Source of the DNA: Flavobacterium sp.
GTDB taxonomy: Bacteria > Bacteroidota > Bacteroidia > Flavobacteriales > Flavobacteriaceae
DNA: 64,000 bases
NCBI RefSeq assembly: GCF_027483985.1
Contig: NZ_JAIXTJ010000024.1
Span: 124,001-188,000, forward strand
Direction of reading: 5' to 3'
Position numbers and translations under genes: made by a program. Position 1 is the first letter of the stretch. Every line of letters starts with the position of its first letter. A model generated the notes under the pieces. It saw only the letters and a list, made by a program, of their open reading frames with translations. It ran no database searches and was not told the DNA's origin. This document shows, piece by piece, positions 16,648-25,066 of the stretch.

Positions 16648-17991
16648 TTAAAGTTCTGCGGTTCTATAATATTCTATTTCTTCGTTTGGGAAGTAGTTGT
16701 TTTTGAAATTATTAAACTTGCTTTTGTTTTCAAAAACATCTATTCTCATTGGTACATCCAGCAATGCATCTGGTTTAAGAAATAATAAAATTAAACGGCA
16801 GTTTCCTTTGTTGTTGTAATGACATTCAAAAACTAATTTATTATTCTTGTCATAGTATCTTTTTATTGCTAGTGATTTATCTAATTTAGTAAGGTCTTTT
16901 TTTGAATAATATTCTATACCAATTAGTAAGTCCTCTTGGTTTTTTATTTTCCTAATTTTATCTGTTAAAGTACCATTTTCGTATAGGTAATAAGTTTGCT
17001 TTAAATAGTTCTTATTACTTTGTTCGCTTACGACTAAAGTATAATTTTGATACTTCTGTTTTAAATTTTTTGAAACGATTTCAATATCCTCGTTTTTATC
17101 CAAATAATATTCGATACTTACCTTTTTGTTATCAAAAAATTCGATTTCCTTGATTTGATTTTTAGCATATTTTAATCTAGTATATTTGGCTACTTTTTGG
17201 ATATTGTTTTCACTTATTTCAGTACCTATTTCAGTTAAATATGCTGCCTTTTTAGTGCTATCGGTTGCAGTATATTTTGTTATGAAATCATTTGTCGGTA
17301 TCAATTCAGCGTTCTCGTAATAGCTGATATCTTGATTGATAAAATATTTTTCTTTTAGTTTGTTGAATTCATTAAAATTAAACGTTTCAATGGGCTGTCG
17401 CTCCAAGTCTATATAATCATCATCTTTAAAGACTGAATATGTTTTCCTTAAAAAATCACACACAAGAATACTGATACCTTTTTTATTGTAAAGAATTTTG
17501 TAACGTTCTTTTTCGACTTTGTTATTAATGAAGCCCTCAAAAGCAATAATTTGGTTTTTGTTATTAAAAACCGTTCGCTCGCTAGTGTTTTTATTTAGTG
17601 AATTTGGAACTGGACCGTTTTTTATTACAAAATTTTCATAGGTTTCTGTAGTTACAATTTTAAAAGAATCTACCTTTTTAACCATTTTAAAAATAAAGGA
17701 ACATTCGGGATATTTCTTTTTTGTGAGTTCTTTATCTTCGTTGTCCTCAAGGTAATATTCTAGTATACTAACTAAGGAAGTAGCTGCACGATTTATTCTA
17801 TATTCAATTTTTTTTATTTCATCATTTATAAAAAATATTTTTTTGTGTAAGGCTATTAAAGTGTCGGCTTGCGTTTTATGGAGCGTAGCATTGGCTAAAG
17901 TCAAATACTCTATTTTTTCCTTATTTTGTCCGTTTGATGGAACGAAAGTAAATAAAACGACCGCTAAGAATAAAAATTTAAACTGTTTCAT
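16648..17991 (-). CDS. Hypothetical secreted protein (447 aa)
   Basis: 447 residues with a Sec signal peptide (1-21, ending PSNGQ). The mature part is rich in Lys, Asn and Tyr and has many short beta strands in which x-Y-Y-D/N-x-N-x-K type turns recur, for example IEYYLDKNEDIEI and IKRYYDKNNKLVF. Such turns recall MORN/YD-like antitoxin repeats, but the match is too loose to name. Probably exported to the periplasm or surface. Lone gene between spacer elements. Confidence 0.7.
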   Translation of the reverse strand: MKQFKFLFLAVVLFTFVPSNGQNKEKIEYLTLANATLHKTQADTLIALHKKIFFINDEIKKIEYRINRAATSLVSILEYYLEDNEDKELTKKKYPECSFIFKMVKKVDSFKIVTTETYENFVIKNGPVPNSLNKNTSERTVFNNKNQIIAFEGFINNKVEKERYKILYNKKGISILVCDFLRKTYSVFKDDDYIDLERQPIETFNFNEFNKLKEKYFINQDISYYENAELIPTNDFITKYTATDSTKKAAYLTEIGTEISENNIQKVAKYTRLKYAKNQIKEIEFFDNKKVSIEYYLDKNEDIEIVSKNLKQKYQNYTLVVSEQSNKNYLKQTYYLYENGTLTDKIRKIKNQEDLLIGIEYYSKKDLTKLDKSLAIKRYYDKNNKLVFECHYNNKGNCRLILLFLKPDALLDVPMRIDVFENKSKFNNFKNNYFPNEEIEYYRTAEL

Positions 17992-18034
17992 TAGGTATTG
18001 TTCTTTTTGGTTTGTACCAACACGAATTTGTTAT

Positions 18035-18143
18035 TAGCTAACCGCAAGCATTCACAAATATAAACAATACTTTAAATTAAAATCCTTCCAATTTCTGATA
18101 AATCCTTTGTCACGTTATTTTTTGTAACGGCTGTTGTGGGCTG
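18035..18143 (-). repeat. Cassette-spacer palindrome, family B copy 3 (shortened)
   Basis: Its core TTCACAAATATAAACAATAC, then CTTTAAATTAAAATCCTTCC and TTTCTGATAAATCC, is almost identical to the copy at 19571. The left arm is missing about 40 bases. Ends GTAACGGCTGTTGTGGGC before a stop at 18147. Confidence 0.7.
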
Positions 18144-18146
18144 CTT

Positions 18147-18695
18147 TTATTCTTCGCTTTCTTTCGGTATACTAAACTCTAATGATTTAGTTTTGAAATT
18201 AAAATAATTATTAAAATCAAAAGAATTGTCTGTTTCTGGTTCAGTAAGTACACCTAAAAATTCGATTCCATTTTCATCAATCTTATTAAACCAATAATTG
18301 TGAAATATTGCAATGTCTAAAAATTCTTTTCCAAACGATTTTGTAAATTGTTCTTTTCTGAATATAGTATCGATTATGATATTTTCATTTTGCTTTATTG
18401 TTAAAATAATTTCGGCATTTCGATATTTTTCTATAAACATCTTGTCTGAACTCCAAGATTTGTGGACTACATAACTATCTAAATCTTTACGTTTAATAGA
18501 TATATTAATTTGTTTATTAACTATTAACGTATCAAATATTTCGGTCCCTTTTTTAATTGGATAAAGTTTTTCAGTACCAATTTCTGCAACTTTATGTAAT
18601 GAATTGATCTGTTTTATTGTTTCCGAATTCTTTTCAGTTTTTGAATTACAGGATATAAAAAGTAATGTAATTACGAAGATTTGTAGTTTTTTCAT
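18147..18695 (-). CDS. Hypothetical lipoprotein
   Basis: 182 residues from the ATG at 18695. The frame is open 25 codons further up, but this start gives a clean lipoprotein signal (MKKLQIFVITLLFISC, Cys16). The mature part is mixed alpha/beta with no known family. Presumably anchored in the envelope. Flanked by spacers, like its neighbours. Confidence 0.7.
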   Translation of the reverse strand: MKKLQIFVITLLFISCNSKTEKNSETIKQINSLHKVAEIGTEKLYPIKKGTEIFDTLIVNKQINISIKRKDLDSYVVHKSWSSDKMFIEKYRNAEIILTIKQNENIIIDTIFRKEQFTKSFGKEFLDIAIFHNYWFNKIDENGIEFLGVLTEPETDNSFDFNNYFNFKTKSLEFSIPKESEE

Positions 18696-18709
18696 TAAGT
18701 TCGGTCTAA

Positions 18710-18880
18710 AGTTGCCTAAAACGTTTTGATGCTTCTGACAGTTGCTTAATTTGGTCAATGACAACATCAAATATAACGAATAATTGAAAACTAAAGTTGT
18801 TTTGCAAGAATAAAGATTTTCACAGAAGTTTTATAAATAAATCGCAAACCAAGCTATTTATATAAAGCAATATTAGCGAT
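18710..18880 (-). repeat. Degenerate cassette-spacer
   Basis: Begins AACGTTTTGATGCTTCTGAC (about 18719) and ends GCGATAGTTATCTAAGC next to a stop at 18883. An AACG...GTTA frame and a CTTCTGACAGTTGC arm are visible, but the central part is unlike families B and C. Confidence 0.4.
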
Positions 18881-18882
18881 AG

Positions 18883-19563
18883 TTATCTAAGCTTAAGTTT
18901 TTTCTTTAACGTTTCATATCCACCCCAAAAAATTGATGGTTCAAAATAAAAATATTTTTCTGAATTGAATGTAATTTCATTTACCGCATTCAGCGTGCTT
19001 ATAAAATTTTTCTCTTTTAAATGTTTTAACTCATTTTCGTATTCAACAATATAATTAATCTCAAATGGTTTTAGCTTTCTTTTACGTTTCTTATGTATTA
19101 GCGAGTACTTGTTTTTTTCCTTCCGTATAACAATTGAATCATTATTATTTCCAAAACAACCAGCATATTTAAATCTAATCTTAATATTTTCACCAGTTTT
19201 CATAGATTCAAAGACCAGTTTTTTTTTGATAGTATCTTGCAGTTTATCTACACAAAGATTCAATTGAAAGTCGCGGTATTTATCACCTTTATCGATAATG
19301 AATTCTCTTCTAATCTCTTCATCAAACAAGTTTTTATAAACTACAGAATATTTAGCTGGCTCGAGAATTTCAAAATACCCAATCTCGTCAATGACATCAG
19401 TTTTATATAAACTATCATTTTTAAAAATTTTATAATATTCGAATATCAAACTGACCGGTCTGTCTTCATTTTTACAGCTTACAAAGTTTATTCCAACATA
19501 TTTTTGGCCAAAGATATGTTGGGAGATAATGAAAAGGTATGATATGAATATAATTTTCTTCAT
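18883..19563 (-). CDS. Hypothetical secreted protein
   Basis: 226 residues with a Sec signal peptide (1-19, ending HIFGQ). Likely an N-terminal beta-sandwich, suggested by the EPAKYSVVYKN turn, then a basic KKRKRKLKPF stretch. No catalytic motif or recognised family. Lone gene whose start is 8 bases from a family-B palindrome. Confidence 0.68.
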   Translation of the reverse strand: MKKIIFISYLFIISQHIFGQKYVGINFVSCKNEDRPVSLIFEYYKIFKNDSLYKTDVIDEIGYFEILEPAKYSVVYKNLFDEEIRREFIIDKGDKYRDFQLNLCVDKLQDTIKKKLVFESMKTGENIKIRFKYAGCFGNNNDSIVIRKEKNKYSLIHKKRKRKLKPFEINYIVEYENELKHLKEKNFISTLNAVNEITFNSEKYFYFEPSIFWGGYETLKKKLKLR

Positions 19564-19570
19564 AATTATA

Positions 19571-19712
19571 GATAACGTTCCGCGGCTTCATGAAGTGGCG
19601 ATGAACCAAAACCAAGCCTTTACAAATATAAACAATACTTTAAATTAAAATCCTTCCAATTTCTGATAAATCCCGTGCCTTGCCATTTCTTGAAACCGCT
19701 TTTAACTGCTGG
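19571..19712 (-). repeat. Cassette-spacer palindrome, family B copy 4
   Basis: Near-identical to the copy at 3456: left arm GCGGCTTCATGAAGTGGCGA, right arm TTGCCATTTCTTGAAACCGC, between GATAACGTT and TTTTAACTGC. This pair of copies 16 kb apart is the clearest case of the family. Confidence 0.78.
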
Positions 19713-19821
19713 TTTTTTTATGAGGTTTTTTATTTTATTAATTTAAAACTTGCATTCTTTCCTCTTTTTTGTTTTCTGTTCAACTTGAGTAAAATTTGCC
19801 TAATCAGTAATTATATTTTTT

Positions 19822-20196
19822 TTAATCGCCAAACCATTCTGTTATTTTTGATAAAAATAGGATAACACAAAAAATAAATAAACAAAGGGTTAATATGATA
19901 GGTTTCAAATCTAAATTTTCTTTATTTGTTTTTGAGTAGTAAATTGATATTAAAATCCACGCTAAAAATGAAAATACAGAACCAGTAAAAGAAAATAATA
20001 TTGGATATGCATAATATTCATAAAAGGTAAAGTTCTTTGGATCATTTACACTTGAAATCGGTAAATGTCCTAAAACTATTCCAGCGTGAAAATAGAATCC
20101 CAATAATGAGACAATAAAAGATAATGGAAATATTCCAAGAAAATAAATTAAATTTTTTAGAATTTTATTTGAATTCAAAATTTCTAATGTAGTCAT
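19822..20196 (-). CDS. Small integral membrane protein
   Basis: 124 residues with three or four hydrophobic segments (about 14-37, 57-82 and 96-115) and short polar loops. No signal peptide cleavage site, no recognised family. An inner-membrane protein of unknown role. Lone gene between family-B-type spacers. Confidence 0.68.
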   Translation of the reverse strand: MTTLEILNSNKILKNLIYFLGIFPLSFIVSLLGFYFHAGIVLGHLPISSVNDPKNFTFYEYYAYPILFSFTGSVFSFLAWILISIYYSKTNKENLDLKPIILTLCLFIFCVILFLSKITEWFGD

Positions 20197-20227
20197 TTTA
20201 GTCAGTTTTTTTGGGGTAAACTTTCAG

Positions 20228-20358
20228 TTAACGTTTCGCAGCTACAAGAAGTTGCGTACTTCATTCACTGTCAATTACAAATATAACCAAAACTTTGATT
20301 CGCCAAAATGTTTTCTGATAAAGACCAAGCCTAGCAATTTCTTGTAACTGCTGTTAGT
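20228..20358 (-). repeat. Cassette-spacer palindrome, family B copy 5 (diverged)
   Basis: Left arm GCAGCTACAAGAAGTTGCG and right arm CAATTTCTTGTAACTGC pair well; the outer ends are AGTTAACGTT and TGTTAGTAGCC. The core TTACAAATATAACCAAAACT is shared. This is one of the best palindromes in the window. Confidence 0.75.
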
Positions 20359-21169
20359 AGCCGTTATTTTTAATTTTATTGTAGTTTTCTATTTTCAAAT
20401 AGATCATTTTAGTTTTACTTTTTGGATATTGATTTAAAGCAAATTTGTAATGCCAATTTTTATTGATACTGATGTATTTTTCAAACATTTTCAAAAAAGC
20501 ATCATCATTAAAATATGCAATTCCAATAAAGGAATCTTGTCCAAAACTTTTAATTAATTCAACATCATTTTTGTTTTTAAATGAACTTAAAGCTCGTAAT
20601 AATTTTTTGGATTTATTTTTTACTATATTTTCTCTAATGATTTTATAATATTCTTCAGAATTTGGTAGCCACAAATACAGTTCATCTACTAAATCCACAT
20701 TTAGATTTTCTTGATTAAATAATATTTTAAAAAATTTTTCTTTATTATTTTCTTTCTGTTCTTTTAGGCTCTGTTTGTGTGAAAAAATTGTAGAGTTAAA
20801 AATATAACTTGGTAATAAAATACTTTCTCTTAAACATTCTGTTCTAAACACAATACTATCATTTGAGTTTATATGTTTTTCAAATAATTCAAATGCAATT
20901 TCTTCGTTTTTGTTAATTAGTATATCAATAGCAATTGCTTTAACGTAAGGATTTTTATAATTTTCAATTAGTAACTCAAGTTCATTAATTGTTGCTTTGT
21001 TTTCCAACTTTTTAGAAATTACTCCAGGTAATGTATCAAATGTATAAAAACGAGTGTAATCTTTTAAAGGTTCTACAATTTTAATAATATTAGGAGAAAT
21101 TTCATTTTTGCAACTTATTGTCAAAAATGAAATTAAAATTATTGAGTATATTTTAATAAAGTACCTCAT
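20354..21169 (-). CDS. Hypothetical lipoprotein with HEAT-like helices
   Basis: 271 residues, lipoprotein signal peptide (LISFLTISC, Cys20). The mature protein is nearly all helical, with repeated pairs such as NPYVKAIAIDILINKNEEIA and SALSSF-like turns that look HEAT-like. Such proteins mediate contacts; no enzyme motif. Its stop falls inside the last bases of the neighbouring palindrome. Confidence 0.68.
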   Translation of the reverse strand: MRYFIKIYSIILISFLTISCKNEISPNIIKIVEPLKDYTRFYTFDTLPGVISKKLENKATINELELLIENYKNPYVKAIAIDILINKNEEIAFELFEKHINSNDSIVFRTECLRESILLPSYIFNSTIFSHKQSLKEQKENNKEKFFKILFNQENLNVDLVDELYLWLPNSEEYYKIIRENIVKNKSKKLLRALSSFKNKNDVELIKSFGQDSFIGIAYFNDDAFLKMFEKYISINKNWHYKFALNQYPKSKTKMIYLKIENYNKIKNNGY

Positions 21170-21203
21170 TAAGTTCTTTTTTTAAGCGTCTTGGGATAAT
21201 GGC

Positions 21204-21360
21204 TACTAACTAGTATATAGCCGCTATGGAATAAAGTTAACAAATTAGCCAATATCGTTTAATTGCTACTTATATTTTATCAAAGATAAAATTTCTTGCC
21301 AGAACTAATTGTGTGTTTATTAAAAATTTGATATCCTGCTCAACGTTTTTTAGCTGTTTG
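21204..21360 (-). repeat. Cassette-spacer palindrome, family C copy 4
   Basis: Begins ACTAACTAGTATATAGCCGC and ends CAACGTTTTTTAGCTG. The core TATCAAAGATAAAATTTCTT is identical to the core of the 9605 and 14740 copies. The orientation of the AACGTT end is reversed compared with the other sites. Confidence 0.6.
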
Positions 21361-21366
21361 TTTTTT

Positions 21367-21768
21367 TCAATAAATTGGTGGTCGAAATTTTTTTATTTCA
21401 AATATTGGATTTCCATTTTCAATTTCGATTCGTAAGCTTCTATTTTTGTATTCAATTTCTAGAAATTTGCCTCTAATGCCAATACTCTTCATTTTAGATT
21501 TTGTTGCGTGTCTTTTTCCTAGAATATTTTTTGCATCTACTTTCCATATAATTTTATCGTTTTGCAATGCCAAAACGGTTTGGGTTTCATTATCTAAATA
21601 AAAAGTAATTTGTCCAACATATTCTAAACCTTCAACCACTGTAAAGTTTTTAGGCATAGAAACACTATCCTGACTAAAGGCTATCTGAGAAATGAGTAAG
21701 AAAATAAAAACTAACTTTGAAAAATTCTTAGGTAAAGCCATAGGTTTGATTGCCGATAAACACTTCAT
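21367..21768 (-). CDS. Hypothetical secreted protein
   Basis: 133 residues. A hydrophobic stretch (19-31) ending IAFSQ fits a Sec signal peptide preceded by a long polar N-region; a start at an internal Met (residue 10) would give a more normal signal. The mature part is a small beta-rich domain. No known family. Likely periplasmic. Confidence 0.62.
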   Translation of the reverse strand: MKCLSAIKPMALPKNFSKLVFIFLLISQIAFSQDSVSMPKNFTVVEGLEYVGQITFYLDNETQTVLALQNDKIIWKVDAKNILGKRHATKSKMKSIGIRGKFLEIEYKNRSLRIEIENGNPIFEIKKFRPPIY

Positions 21769-21899
21769 TTTTTTGCTTTTAAAAAATCGCCAATAAAGAC
21801 TAGCAGCAAATTATAATTATAGCTACTGTAAGTCATTTGATTCGTTTGGCTGTTAAAGATAGAAAAATATCTTCCTTGAAATGAAATTAACATCAGGTT

Positions 21900-22337
21900 T
21901 TAAACTTGACAAATCTTCTTCCAAACTTCTTTTTTCTTTTTTAGACTTTCTGGCGTTGCATACAACTCGTCTTTTTCAATTCTAATTTCGAGTCCGTTAA
22001 TTGTTACAATCTCTATTGCTCCAATGTTTCTGATCGAACAACAAGCTTCTTCGGTCCAATCGTCTTCCCAAATTTTCGATAGTATGAAATGCGCTGCAAT
22101 GCCTTGGCTTTGGCTATCAAGAATGGCTATTAATTCTGGTGCAGCTATTTTTCCGATTTCAATTATTCTGCTTGCCGTGGTTCCTTTTAGCCTTGGTGAC
22201 GTTGTTTTGGTCAAAACTATGTAAGCGTCTTTGTTGTCGAGTTTTTGAATCAAAGTCTCTACTTCTTTATTTTGAGCATAACTCATACTACTTGCAATCA
22301 AGAACAAGATTAAGACTATTTTTAAAAAGTTTTTCAT
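21900..22337 (-). CDS. Hypothetical secreted protein
   Basis: 145 residues with a Sec signal peptide (1-21, ending SYAQ). The helical stretch IGKIAAPELIAILDSQSQG looks like one HEAT-type unit, then CCSIRNIG with adjacent cysteines. No recognised family. It is the last gene of the cassette-like region before the WYL regulator. Confidence 0.65.
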   Translation of the reverse strand: MKNFLKIVLILFLIASSMSYAQNKEVETLIQKLDNKDAYIVLTKTTSPRLKGTTASRIIEIGKIAAPELIAILDSQSQGIAAHFILSKIWEDDWTEEACCSIRNIGAIEIVTINGLEIRIEKDELYATPESLKKKKEVWKKICQV

Positions 22338-22423
22338 TTTTTAGCGTTTTTTTAGGTTGATGTTTTATGTACTGTGGTGCTCTTTTTCAATTCACTATAA
22401 AAGAGTGCAGCGGTTTCTGTTTT

Positions 22424-23437
22424 TTAAGGTTCGTATCGTTTTAGACTTTTTTCGATAATGTTTTTCATTCGATTGCGAAGACCTTCGGGTTTCAGAACTT
22501 CTAGACCGTTTCCAAAACCTAAGAACAGTCGTTCTGCCTCGTAGTTTAGCATCAAAAAAAGGTGAATGATAATGCTTCCGTCGTCGTTGGTTTTGATGAG
22601 GCGTTGGGTTTGATGCATGGGTTTTGTTAGTACATAAGGTGCGTTAGTTGGGTCGATCCAAAGTTCGATTTTTTTGGGTTGTAAACCTGTATTTACCGTA
22701 ACTCCAACCACATTTTTATAAAATTTTTCGGCTTCAAAATGTTCGTCAATAAATGGTGTTTGAAAATCGTAGTCAATGGAACTAATGCGGTCTAATGCCA
22801 AGTTAGAAATCGGCGCTTTCGGTCTTTTTTTGCCCACTAAAAACCAGCGATTATTGAATTCTTTTAAAATAAAAGCGTGAAACAAAAACGTATTTTCATC
22901 ACGAGAAGTGAAGGATTTATAGGTGATTTTTAAAACCACTTTTTTGATGATGGCTTGGTACAGTTCGTCTAAGAAATGCAATCCTTTGAGGTTTTCGTTT
23001 TTGTCTAAATGAATCACTGGTTGTGTATGCGATTTCTCTGCATAAATTTTGTCTTCTAACCTCTGTAAAATATCCGATACATCGTTGAATAGGGAAAAAT
23101 CTTTGAACTGTTTGAGCATCGATACCGTTTCAGACAACACATTAATATCGGTTTCTGTTAGCGGAATATCCGTAATTGTGAATTCCTCATCTTCATATTT
23201 ATAATACTTTTTATCATAGACCACAATAGGTGCGTTGTAGCCCAATTTCTCACTTCGCATCAACTGAATGTCTAATTGAATGGTACGCTTACTTACCGGA
23301 TTTTCTTTGCCTTCATATTCAAATAAAGCCTCGCTCACGGCATCGATTAAATCGTCCAGCGTCCAAGTTCGGTAACGGTTTTGTAGGCATTTATCAATGG
23401 TTTTGTAGCGGATTAGGGCGTTTTTGTTTTGGGCCAT
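22424..23437 (-). CDS. WYL-domain transcriptional regulator
   Basis: 337 residues: N-terminal helix-turn-helix (about 1-75, with KRTIQLDIQLMRSEKLGY), a WYL sensor domain around 155-235 in which the signature reads RWFLVGKK, and a C-terminal WCX extension. WYL domains bind nucleic-acid-type ligands and act as sensors in defence and repair systems. It is the first gene of a minus-strand group with a GNAT and an HD hydrolase, divergent from rtcB. It is the natural candidate to bind the TGCGCA palindromes at 24698 and 34137 (inference). Confidence 0.9.
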   Translation of the reverse strand: MAQNKNALIRYKTIDKCLQNRYRTWTLDDLIDAVSEALFEYEGKENPVSKRTIQLDIQLMRSEKLGYNAPIVVYDKKYYKYEDEEFTITDIPLTETDINVLSETVSMLKQFKDFSLFNDVSDILQRLEDKIYAEKSHTQPVIHLDKNENLKGLHFLDELYQAIIKKVVLKITYKSFTSRDENTFLFHAFILKEFNNRWFLVGKKRPKAPISNLALDRISSIDYDFQTPFIDEHFEAEKFYKNVVGVTVNTGLQPKKIELWIDPTNAPYVLTKPMHQTQRLIKTNDDGSIIIHLFLMLNYEAERLFLGFGNGLEVLKPEGLRNRMKNIIEKSLKRYEP

Positions 23438-23513
23438 TTTGTTCTGTTTTCAGTTTTCAGTTTTCAGTTGTTTGTTGTTTATGGTTTATTGTTTGTTGTT
23501 TATTGTTTTTGGT

Positions 23514-24035
23514 TTATTTTAGAGTTAGTTTCATCATTAGGTCGGTTTGTTCTTCTGATCCTAATTTGAATAGGTGTTTGTTGAATACTTCGAAACCATT
23601 TTTTTTGTAAAAACTTAATGCTCTGTGGTTTTCTTCCCAAACGCCAAGCCAGATGTAGGCTACCTTTTTTGATTTGGCTATTTCATGTGCTTTTTCAAAC
23701 AATAGTTGTCCGATATTTTGTCCGTGGTATTCTTTTAAGACATAAATGCGTTCTATTTCTAAACTGGAATCGTCTTGTAATTCGGTTTGCGCTGGTCCGA
23801 AATTGATTTTCAAGTAGCCAATTGGATTATTTTCTTTAATCGCAAAATAGAATTCGGCATTTGGATTATTTAATTCGGATGTCAATTTTTCAACAGAAAA
23901 TCCTTCCTCGAGATAGATTTGCAAATTTTCTTCGGTATTATTTTCTGCAAAGGTTTCTGCAAAGGTTTGTTTTGCTATTTTTTGTAATCGGATGATGTCG
24001 TTTATTGAAATTTTTTGAATGCGACCTTCTTTCAT
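23514..24035 (-). CDS. GNAT family N-acetyltransferase
   Basis: 173 residues with a clear GNAT fold: LEIERIYVLKEYHGQNIGQL at about 91-110 is motif A, with the acetyl-CoA loop HGQNIGQ, and the WEENHRALSFYKKNGFE motif B follows. Resembles RimI/spermidine-type acetyltransferases; the acceptor is unknown. Lies between the WYL regulator and the HD hydrolase, 76 and 26 bases away, so it is probably in one operon with them. Confidence 0.88.
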   Translation of the reverse strand: MKEGRIQKISINDIIRLQKIAKQTFAETFAENNTEENLQIYLEEGFSVEKLTSELNNPNAEFYFAIKENNPIGYLKINFGPAQTELQDDSSLEIERIYVLKEYHGQNIGQLLFEKAHEIAKSKKVAYIWLGVWEENHRALSFYKKNGFEVFNKHLFKLGSEEQTDLMMKLTLK

Positions 24036-24061
24036 AATGGTTTTCTGTTTGTGTCGTTTGC

Positions 24062-24679
24062 TTAAAGCAAATTAAGTTCAGCTTGGATATTTGCTCTTGC
24101 TATGGCTTCGTATTGGTTTCTAAAAACTTCTGTTTGATATATTGACGGATTTTCTATGAAGTGTTGTAATGCTTTTTTTCTGCCAGGATTGTATAAAAGG
24201 TTTGGATAGATTTTGTATTCTTTTCTAATCTGTTGGCAATAAGTCTTGTAGTTTTCCCAATCTTTTGAGAGTATTTTTAAATCGAAATCAATGAGCCAAT
24301 TGATGTCTTCGATTGCATTGTGTTGGTGGTGTTGCGTTGCCACAATCATGTTAAAAACCAATTGTTTGTTCAACGTAGTATCCAAGGGCAAAATCTCTAC
24401 TGCGTGCACTGCGCTTTTGAGTTCGTTGTCTTTTCGAGTGACTTTATAAACATAATCGTGGTAAAAAATGCTGTACAAAACTTCGTTGGGAAATTGCAAC
24501 TGTGCACAATGGCTATCGAATAAAGAAATCATTTCTTCTAAATGCGTTAAGTTGTGGTAGTATCTTGATTTTGCTGAGTACACCTTTTCTAAATCAGTCC
24601 ATAAGTAGTCGATTTTGGAGGTTTCAAATCCAATATTTAGCAGTACTTTTTTGAATCTTTCTTGTAATTTCATAATCAA
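24062..24679 (-). CDS. HD superfamily phosphohydrolase (COG4339 type)
   Basis: 205 residues. Metal ligands of an HD domain are visible: YYHNLTH at 40-46 (H42, H46), the HD pair H74-D75 in FYHDYVY, and a later DFD near 143. Matches the predicted metal-dependent HD hydrolases of COG4339, whose substrate is unknown. The start could also be the third codon (24673). Its position next to rtcB suggests trimming of phosphate ends or nucleotides in RNA repair, but that is inference. Confidence 0.82.
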   Translation of the reverse strand: MIMKLQERFKKVLLNIGFETSKIDYLWTDLEKVYSAKSRYYHNLTHLEEMISLFDSHCAQLQFPNEVLYSIFYHDYVYKVTRKDNELKSAVHAVEILPLDTTLNKQLVFNMIVATQHHQHNAIEDINWLIDFDLKILSKDWENYKTYCQQIRKEYKIYPNLLYNPGRKKALQHFIENPSIYQTEVFRNQYEAIARANIQAELNLL

Positions 24680-24697
24680 ATGTAAAGTTTATTTTTG

Positions 24698-24740
24698 ACT
24701 ACGCAAAATAATTGCGCAGTAGTTTTGAAATCTTTGTAGA
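24698..24740 (+). promoter_or_regulatory. TGCGCA palindrome plus promoter-like box, copy 1 (rtcB side)
   Basis: ACTACGCA-N7-TGCGCAGT (24698-24720, one mismatch between arms) is followed by GTTTTGAAATCTTTGT, whose AAATCTTTG resembles the Bacteroidota -7 box. The whole arrangement recurs at 34137-34178. It lies between divergent HD and rtcB genes, so it may be the operator of the WYL regulator. Not an established site. Confidence 0.6.
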
Positions 24741-24763
24741 AGAAAAGTGAGGTTGTTGTTTTG

Positions 24764-25034
24764 AAGCTTCTCGATACATTTTTTGGCTAACACTTTTGTA
24801 GTAAAAAAGAAGAATGTACAAAGCCAAAAAACACTCGAAGTGACGGTAAGTGGTAAAAGCTTCTCGATACATTTTTTGACTAACACGTTTGTATTAAATA
24901 AGAAGAACATGGAAAGCCAAAAAACACTCGAAGTGACGGTAAGTGGTAAAAGCTTCTCGATACATTTTTTGGCTAACACGTTTGTAGTAAATAAGAAGAA
25001 TATTGATAGCCAAAAAACACTCGAAGTGACGGTT
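24764..25034 (+). repeat. Three tandem 93-base units in the rtcB leader
   Basis: Units start at 24764, 24857 and 24950. Each begins AAGCTTCTCGATAC, contains the inverted pair TTTTTTGGCTA / AGCCAAAAAA, and ends ACTCGAAGTGACGG. Each unit would fold as a hairpin in the RNA ahead of rtcB. Because 93 is a multiple of 3 an 87-codon frame stays open through them (24783-25046), but it starts with TTG and looks incidental. The ends match a REP-like motif also seen at 32644. Confidence 0.85.
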
Positions 25035-25066
25035 AAAATAAATTAATAAATTAAAGAATTAAAAAA

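Noticed and set aside
24764..25034. CRISPR array from three regular 93-base repeats
   Set aside because: The units are contiguous with no unique spacers, only three copies, and no cas genes are present.
24783..25046. 87-codon plus-strand frame in the rtcB leader
   Set aside because: TTG start, consists of the 93-base repeat translated, no start-region signal; more likely a structured leader.
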